From Oreocharis arfaki (lineage: Eukaryota > Chordata > Aves > Passeriformes > Paramythiidae), in contig VZRR01006745.1 in the NCBI GenBank assembly GCA_013398015.1, positions 443,515 to 507,514 of the forward strand: DNA of 64,000 bases. The letters run 5' to 3'. The first letter of the stretch is position 1. The number at the start of each line of letters is the position of its first letter. This document shows positions 59,011-64,000 of this stretch, one piece after another. Made by a program: the position numbers and the translations under genes. The notes under the pieces were generated by a model. That model was given only the letters and a program-made list of their open reading frames with translations, did no database searches and was not told the DNA's origin.

Positions 59011-59772
59011 CCCAGATATGTGTGGCTGTTTACAGCAGACTGTCCATTTGCACCAGGGTTTCACATGAACATCAAGGCTTTGGTGCATTTGTTACCAGGG
59101 ATCAGCTGAGACGTGGCAGCTCAAACCCTTTGGGCTGTGCTGGTCTATCTCCTTCACCCAGCTACACGATTCCAACTGGTTCTGGCTTTGATCTGAGACG
59201 GAGAACTGCTCCTGGTCTTCTTGAATGTCAAAAAAGTTCTGCTCTGATGTAAATCCCTGGCTGTCAGTGAGCTGCCCTGAATTGACATAATGCAAATGAC
59301 ACAAGAGATGGGTCTGAGAGGTAGAAGTAGGCCAGTGGCCGGTGTTTGGCCAGTGTGGCTGCTGTGAGCTGGCCTTGGCTCAGCCTGTGGCAGCTGCGGT
59401 GAAACCCCCCGACACTGGGATGCTCACGAGGCATTTCATGCATTTCACAAGGCTTTGCCAGCTGTCACAGTCCTGGTGACAACTTCAACACCTATTTCTC
59501 AGTGCCTTTTCAGGTGAAGGCAGTGAGGGGCAGCAGGTCAGTGGTGCCCTGAGCCACAGAACAGGTTGGAGGAGGAACCAGAGCCGTGGGTTTCCCATCC
59601 CCGTGGCAGCTCCTAAACGCACTGTCCTGAAAGGCTGCCAAGGCAGCAGAGCCAGGAGGTGTCTCGATCCCCAGGGCCAAAACACAGGTTGTTGGCTGAG
59701 TCCAGAGCAGGAAGCTCGAGGTGCAGGTTTTGAGCTCGCTCAGTGGTGAGGTGCCACCAGCCAGCTCCTCGT

Positions 59773-59855
59773 GGCGCTGGTGACAGAGAATCCCCGGGCG
59801 GCCGCATCGTCACCGAGGGCTCTTGGCGGCGGCGTACGCGGCAGAAACTGTGTCA
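59773..59855. other. Compact CpG cluster
   Basis: About twelve CpGs in about 80 bp (ccccgggcggccgcatcgtc, ggcggcggcgtacgcggcag), including an NotI-type gcggccgc. No promoter element or exon recognised. Confidence 0.4.
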
Positions 59856-60179
59856 CCCATGCCTGGGAAGGTGCCTGTGTGGGAGGGTTGAGCAAGATCC
59901 TTAAGCTCAAGGGAATGTGAAATCCTCCCCCTTCCTGTCTGTGCTCTTTCTGTGTGTCTGGAAAGGAGAAGGGAGCTCGTGCTGTCTCCGTGCGCTCCCT
60001 CCTCGGGAAGGTTCGGGGAGCTGGGAGCCAGGGACTCGCGCGCCCCATTCTGTCGCAACGTCCCAACATCAACACCCTCTGATCTATGGTATCCTGAGAG
60101 TTTGCAGCTCTTGTGTGGAGATGGAGTATGAATAAGGGCCCCCCAGTGTATTGGGAATCGGGCCTGTGGGTCTCCCGTG

Positions 60180-60440
60180 TCAAGTGAGTCATAATGTATT
60201 AGATCCGAGGACTTCCCCCACGGGTGTTTAGTCTCAACAAACCCAGCTAATTCAGATTTAACTTAGCTCTTAATATGCTACATTGCTGAGTCTTCTAATT
60301 AATCCCACATGTTGCAGTCAGCTGTCATACTGAATAAATGTTTACAAAGCTATTAATGTACTGTATTTGTAAACCAGACCAGCTCCTTTTTGGAAATCAT
60401 GTGGTATGTGTTTTCCCCTCAAAGATGAAAAAAGTTTTTT
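60180..60440. promoter_or_regulatory. TAAT-dense block, candidate regulatory element
   Basis: About nine TAAT/ATTA cores in about 180 bp: gtcataatgtattagatcc, cccagctaattcag, gctcttaatatgc, cttctaattaatccc and gctattaatgtactg, plus tgtttacaaagc and ttgtaaacc (forkhead-like). Repeat-free and bordered by CpG-rich DNA on both sides. One of the strongest enhancer-like compositions in the window, but unverified. Confidence 0.33.
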
Positions 60441-60534
60441 AGCAATAACGGATACTTTATTTTTGCAGCAACAGCCACTTCCCAGGAATTCATTGCTAAC
60501 TTTCTTGGGCCTCAGCCATTATCCCCGGGAAGGA

Positions 60535-60690
60535 CGTGGGGAAAAGCGCCGTGTTTTAAACGGGGATGCTGAGCTGAGCCCTCCGCCATGGAGGGACGAG
60601 GGGCTGGCAGGGAGCGGAGATCCCCGTGCCGGGAGCGGTGCCGGGAGGAGGCAGAGTCCGTGCGTGTGTTGGTGGCTCTCCTGTCCCCAG
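60535..60690. other. GC-rich, CpG-dense patch
   Basis: 'aagcgccgtgttttaaacgg', 'gagcggagatccccgtgccg' and 'ggagcggtgccgggaggagg' give repeated CpGs over about 150 bp beginning right after the TAAT-dense block. Open in several frames, but no protein homology recognised. Confidence 0.35.
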
Positions 60691-60820
60691 CTGCTGCCAT
60701 CCCTCCCCTCCACTGCCACGTGAGCAGGGACACCCGGCCACAGCTGAGGGAACAGGGACACAGCCGTGCCGTCAAGCAGTCTGCAGGCCAGCTGCCTTCT
60801 GCTCAGGGGCCCTCGTGGGG

Positions 60821-60928
60821 CTGGGGACAGGGGCTGGGGACAGGGGCTGGGGACATGGGCTGGGGACACGGGCTGGGGACACAGGCTGGGGACATGGGCT
60901 GGGGACACGGGCTGGGGACACGGGCTGG
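60821..60928 (+). repeat. 13-bp minisatellite, eight copies, quadruplex-prone
   Basis: Unit CTGGGGACANGGG starts at 60821, 60834, 60847, 60860, 60873, 60886, 60899 and 60912, then a partial ctgg at 60925. Copies differ almost only at unit positions 10 and 11 (gg, tg, cg or ca). Every unit supplies two G-runs, so the plus strand can form many alternative G-quadruplexes. A 13-bp period with no stop leaves all frames open, which explains the 205-codon plus frame and the minus-strand frames here. Confidence 0.97.
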
Positions 60929-61639
60929 CCACTGCCATCCCCACATGGCCAGCACTTGCCTGGCACGGGGTCTGGGTGACTGGAGTAGTGGGATTGTGGG
61001 GGTGGGAGATCCAACCTTATCCTCAGAGCCACTCCCCAACAGCTTGCTCTGCACAAATTCATGTTTTCTGTTTTCTGAGTTTGTTTGGTTGTCTTTGATT
61101 CCCTCCTGGGGCTCCAGGGAAACAGCTTTCTTCTGCTGGGATTCCTGCACTCCTGTTTCATCTCTAATCAGCTGCAGAAACCATAGGAGATGCCAAAGGA
61201 CTTGAAAGCTTAGGGAGGGTGAGGCTGGGATCTGTGCATGGCCACCAGCTCCTGTGTCCCACTAGCCAAGGCATCCAGCTAAGGGATTTGGGGGTGTTGT
61301 CCTAGCTGAAGTCCATGACCCTCACAGAGCCTACTGAGAAATGTTTCACGCCAGCAATAAATAAGTAAATTAAAATGGTGTTTTCTCTGCTTTTAACCAG
61401 GTGAAATTTAGGCTAACACTATTTTGGAAGAATTAATAGTGAAGCCTGTTCAGGTAAAGAGAAGCAAAGCAGTTAAGTGATCTCACACGTGGGGTTCAGC
61501 CCTTTGCCCCCGTGCTCCACTGGCTCTGACTGACTTCCCCAACACAGGGATCAGCTCCAGATCTGGACATCTGAGCTGGGCAAATCCAACCTTCTCCAAG
61601 TCATTGTGCCTTGGTGAGAAGCTCAGTGCAGGCTCAGTA

Positions 61640-61890
61640 GAATCAGTCTAAAGGAACAAATATTCTTACTTAGGTACTTTATTCACCCTCTTCTCTCTCT
61701 GCAAGTCTTGCAGCCATCTAATATTACTGCTCCTGCGTGTGGATTGTGTTTTCCACCTGAAAGGGAAGAGAGGGTCGTTTCATCTGGAAAGTGTTTGAGT
61801 ACTTTATCAGGGAATGATGCTGCATAAGTTAAAGACTGCACCTTACAGCCTTCCTGTTTCATTTAGTGCCTGTTTGTGGCTAAATATGGC
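61640..61890. promoter_or_regulatory. Repeat-free block, candidate regulatory element
   Basis: Contains ttcttacttaggtactttat, agccatctaatattactgct, gggtcgtttcatctgg, gtactttatcaggg (GATA core, minus) and ctaaatatggctgagg (CArG-like). No transposon or tandem repeat. Function is inferred from composition. Confidence 0.2.
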
Positions 61891-62894
61891 TGAGGCAGTG
61901 GGAGATCTTTGGTTCCCTGGTGCTGGCAGCAGGTGGAAGGTCCTGCTGTACCACAGAGCCATGTGCTCCACGGGGCACTGAAGGTGCCATCAGAAATCAC
62001 TGAACAGCAGGACTAAATATCCCCCCGTAAGAACTGTTACAGGAACTGGCTTGTGCACTTTGCCTGAGAGCCTACAGGCATCTCTGTGGAGGTGTTCCAT
62101 CCTCTCACATCCCCTCGGAGAGTATCTCCAGTCCCTGGGGTTTTTCTCCTTGCCTGGTGCTTGTCTCCCCCCTGCAGTGTGATTTCTGTTCACCCCACAA
62201 GATCTCCCTGTCTCCCTCCTGAGCTGCTGCAGCCCAGAGCCACCGCGGTGAGGGGGCACGCGGGGTGCAGGCAGCGTGCCGCTGTCCCAGTGCCTCGGCC
62301 TGGTCACACGGGGGCCCTGCTGCTTCCCTCCCTGCCTGGGGTGGAGAGGAAACAGCATTTGGGGTGCGAGATGGAGCATCCCCGTGGCTGGGGCCATGGC
62401 CAGGCTGTGGGTCAGTCCTGCCAGGATCCTCCAGTCAGTCCAGAGTGAGCTCCATGTGCTCCAGCTTGTGTGCACTGAACCAAGAACTGAGATATTTTCG
62501 GGGCTGCCTCTCCCGAGGAGCACTACCCCTGCTAGTGGAGCTAACACTGTGTGCCTGGGTGTTACCTGTTACCTCCCAGCTCGGCGAACCCCCAGCAGAG
62601 GCATCGAGGGGCTGCTGGTGACTGCTGGGGCACTGCCACCTCTCAGAGCCCCACACCTGCAGGGAGGAGGAAGCAAGGCAAGCTAAGCTGGTGTTTCATT
62701 TAGGATAATGGTGTCAATGCAGGATCCCTTCAGGACCATGTTTTGAGGGGCTGCCCCAAGCTGCAAACCTTAAAACATCATGCCCTCCCTCCTGAAGCCA
62801 AGCACACACCTGCTCTGGCTGTGGAGCCGCCTCTTCCATGTCTTTAATCCCCTTTTTCCCAGCCTGCCTCGCCAGTGCAAAGTGTGCTCGCAAT

Positions 62895-63010
62895 GTTAAA
62901 CTTCCCTCATTAGGCTGAACATTCCTCTTTTTAACCTCTTTAACCTGCAGCATTCCCATTGGGAGGACCCTGTCTCCATACTTCTCAACTACTCTTAATT
63001 AGATTGGGCA
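62895..63010 (+). repeat. Relative of the 38.1-kb TCTCAACT-ATTAG element
   Basis: Carries ccctcattaggctgaaca (62906-62923), tgggaggaccctgtctccat and acttctcaactactcttaat + tag (to 63002). The last two segments match 38.19-38.235 kb with only scattered differences, and the first matches 38.23-38.245 kb. Same strand, about 25 kb apart, in a different internal order at the left side. The sequence is non-CR1 and AT-rich. Confidence 0.5.
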
Positions 63011-63264
63011 TTTCTTGCCTCCACTGTATATTTACAATTTAGGAACAGGAAAAAATACAGCCTGCACTTAAGGGCTTTCTTCCCTTCGTTCGCTTCCCGT
63101 GCTTGATGTGTTGGACAGCAGGAGGTGGAAATTTTAAAGCCCAGAGGAGCAGAATTTGTCTGGGAGGACAATCCGAGGTGGTTTAGGTCATTCTTCAGGC
63201 AGGGCTGATTTTGTATCTCGATGGATTTTTACATCAGCTCTCACTTTTTTTGTTTCCATTGCCC

Positions 63265-63290
63265 TGTGTGCACATGTCCCTGTGCACACA
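63265..63290. repeat. Perfect 10-bp inverted repeat
   Basis: tgtgtgcaca (63265-63274), loop tgtccc, tgtgcacaca (63281-63290). It may be a by-product of GT/CA-rich sequence (followed by cactcacaca). Confidence 0.75.
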
Positions 63291-63479
63291 CACTCACACA
63301 ACCCTATTGTCTGTCGTTTGCTCTTCTCCTGCCATCAGCCTTTTATTATTGTTGATGTCTTTTCATTCCTGATGCCAAACTTGATTTGGAGATCGCGGTA
63401 CTGAGGGTTTCATTTGGAGCACTGTAGATGGAAAACTGAAGTCCTAAGTGACTGGAGCCCTCGGCCAATCTAATTGTTA

Positions 63480-63845
63480 TTGACATTTGTGTCTGATTGT
63501 TCATCAAGGGGGATTTGACTTGCAGGCCAAATCATTCTATTACCAGGGTTCCTTTCAGCCTTTTCTCTAACATCAAAAACACCCCCACCCCAGTCAGCAG
63601 CAGCAGAATCAATGACAGTATCTGGACTTGTGAGGGGGCAGCGGAGCTGGAGGAGATCACGTACGTCCCGTTTGAAATGTGCGAGCAAGAGATCCGAGAG
63701 CCGGCGGTGTTGCCTTACAGGGGGAAAAAGGATCTCATTAACAGACTACCGTTTTCATGGCAAGGTGAAGGAGGCAGAGGAAGGAGGGGCTGGCAGGGCT
63801 AATTATATTAAGGTCATTTCACCTGTCAAAACTTTCCCTTTAGTG
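63480..63845. promoter_or_regulatory. Repeat-free block at window end, candidate regulatory or exonic
   Basis: Starts AT-rich (ctaattgttattgacatttg, gattgttcatcaaggggg), passes through a CpG-containing middle (gatcacgtacgtcccgtttg, gagagccggcggtgttgcc) and ends with gggctaattatattaaggtc and atttcacctgtcaaaac (T-box-like tcacctgt). The middle is open in two plus frames, but neither gives a recognisable protein. Candidate for conservation testing. Confidence 0.25.
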
Positions 63846-64000
63846 GTGTCCCTGGTGCCCTGGGATAACATCCAGGTTTGCCCTGAATGGTGTCTCTGTT
63901 CCTGCTTAGGAGCCTTGACTGGTGGGTCGTGAAGCGAGCTGCATGAAAGGAGCCCTGAAGGCACCCTTTTGCCTTCTTTTCACCTCCTGCTCTCCTTTGA

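Larger units (their letters stand above)
59011..64000. other. CR1-free DNA to the window end, no gene seen
   Basis: Includes CpG clusters (59.78 and 60.53-60.69 kb), the 13-bp minisatellite, TAAT-rich blocks and the relative of the 38.1-kb repeat. No exon is supported. The frame covering about 63610-63770 looks protein-like over a short span (EITYVPFEMCEQEIREPAVL) but has no recognisable family and no convincing splice borders. Confidence 0.45.

Noticed and set aside
60821..60928. Possible CRISPR-like array
   Set aside because: The repeats are directly contiguous 13-mers with no unique spacers, in vertebrate DNA; it is a minisatellite.
60588..61205. 205-codon plus-strand open frame
   Set aside because: Its core is the 13-bp minisatellite, which has no stop in any frame. 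The flanks are GC-rich, which lowers stop frequency.
1..64000. Bacterial-type features (operons, Shine-Dalgarno sites, rho-independent terminators, tRNA or rRNA genes)
   Set aside because: Repeat content is avian and no coding operon structure exists; purine-rich tracts and short hairpins are not evidence of such sites here.
1..64000. Endogenous retrovirus or LTR pairs
   Set aside because: No primer-binding site, polypurine-tract/LTR border, gag/pol-like frame or long direct repeat was recognised.

Overview
The window looks like a stretch of bird nuclear genome, most likely passerine, and no protein-coding or RNA gene can be supported in it. The clade call rests on repeats. About fifteen fragments of the avian CR1 LINE are present, several with the CR1 3' signature: the text 'gaagggacctt...tgccatggcagggacacctt' and a terminal ATTCTATG-type 8-mer. 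The better-preserved copies (17703, 21936, 36836, 58706) carry the 'cagggatccaggggcagccacag' / 'gggaagccattccctgtgtcctg' variants that I associate with songbird CR1s. The reading frames are short and look random for 47%-GC vertebrate DNA. None carries a recognisable domain, none joins into an exon chain, and the longest ones run through CR1 copies or minisatellites.

Layout. 1-9.6 kb: unique sequence with four CR1 3' ends in the first 5.6 kb (two nose-to-tail at 3.1-3.3 kb) and a G-rich patch near 4.86 kb. 9.6-17.7 kb: one CR1, then CR1-free DNA with AT-rich, TAAT-dense blocks at 10.9-11.4 kb, a GGA/G-rich tract at 11.44-11.50 kb and a POU-octamer palindrome at 12.6 kb. 17.7-27.7 kb: the densest CR1 zone (five minus-strand fragments), with a degenerate AT-rich tandem array at 19.74-19.84 kb, a 21-bp minisatellite at 20.02-20.13 kb and a G/T-skewed tract at 25.4-25.7 kb. 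27.7-36.8 kb: mostly unique, with an ancient MIR-like SINE remnant at 29.95 kb and a 36-bp tandem duplication at 32.58 kb. 36.8-50.8 kb: one CR1 followed by an A-run, then a block (37.6-40.8 kb) that looks like clustered regulatory DNA, a (GT)n run, and small palindromes at 42.2 and 44.7 kb. 50.8-52.2 kb: a decayed CR1 tail and a CR1-within-CR1 arrangement. 52.2-64 kb: an old SINE/L3-like remnant (55.4 kb), compact CpG clusters, an AT-rich block (57.2-58.5 kb), a CR1 lacking its 3' end (58.7 kb), a TAAT-dense block (60.2-60.4 kb), a G-quadruplex-prone 13-bp minisatellite (60.82-60.93 kb), and a sequence at 62.9-63.0 kb related to 38.13-38.24 kb.

Interpretation. This is probably intergenic or deep-intronic DNA, possibly in the regulatory neighbourhood of a developmental gene; that is inference from base composition and homeodomain-type motifs, because conservation cannot be seen in one sequence. 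No new biological system is evident. The least expected observation is a pair of related roughly 110-bp segments 25 kb apart on the same strand (38.13-38.24 and 62.90-63.00 kb) sharing a TCTCAACT-n-ATTAG core, which could be an exapted ancient repeat or duplicated regulatory elements.
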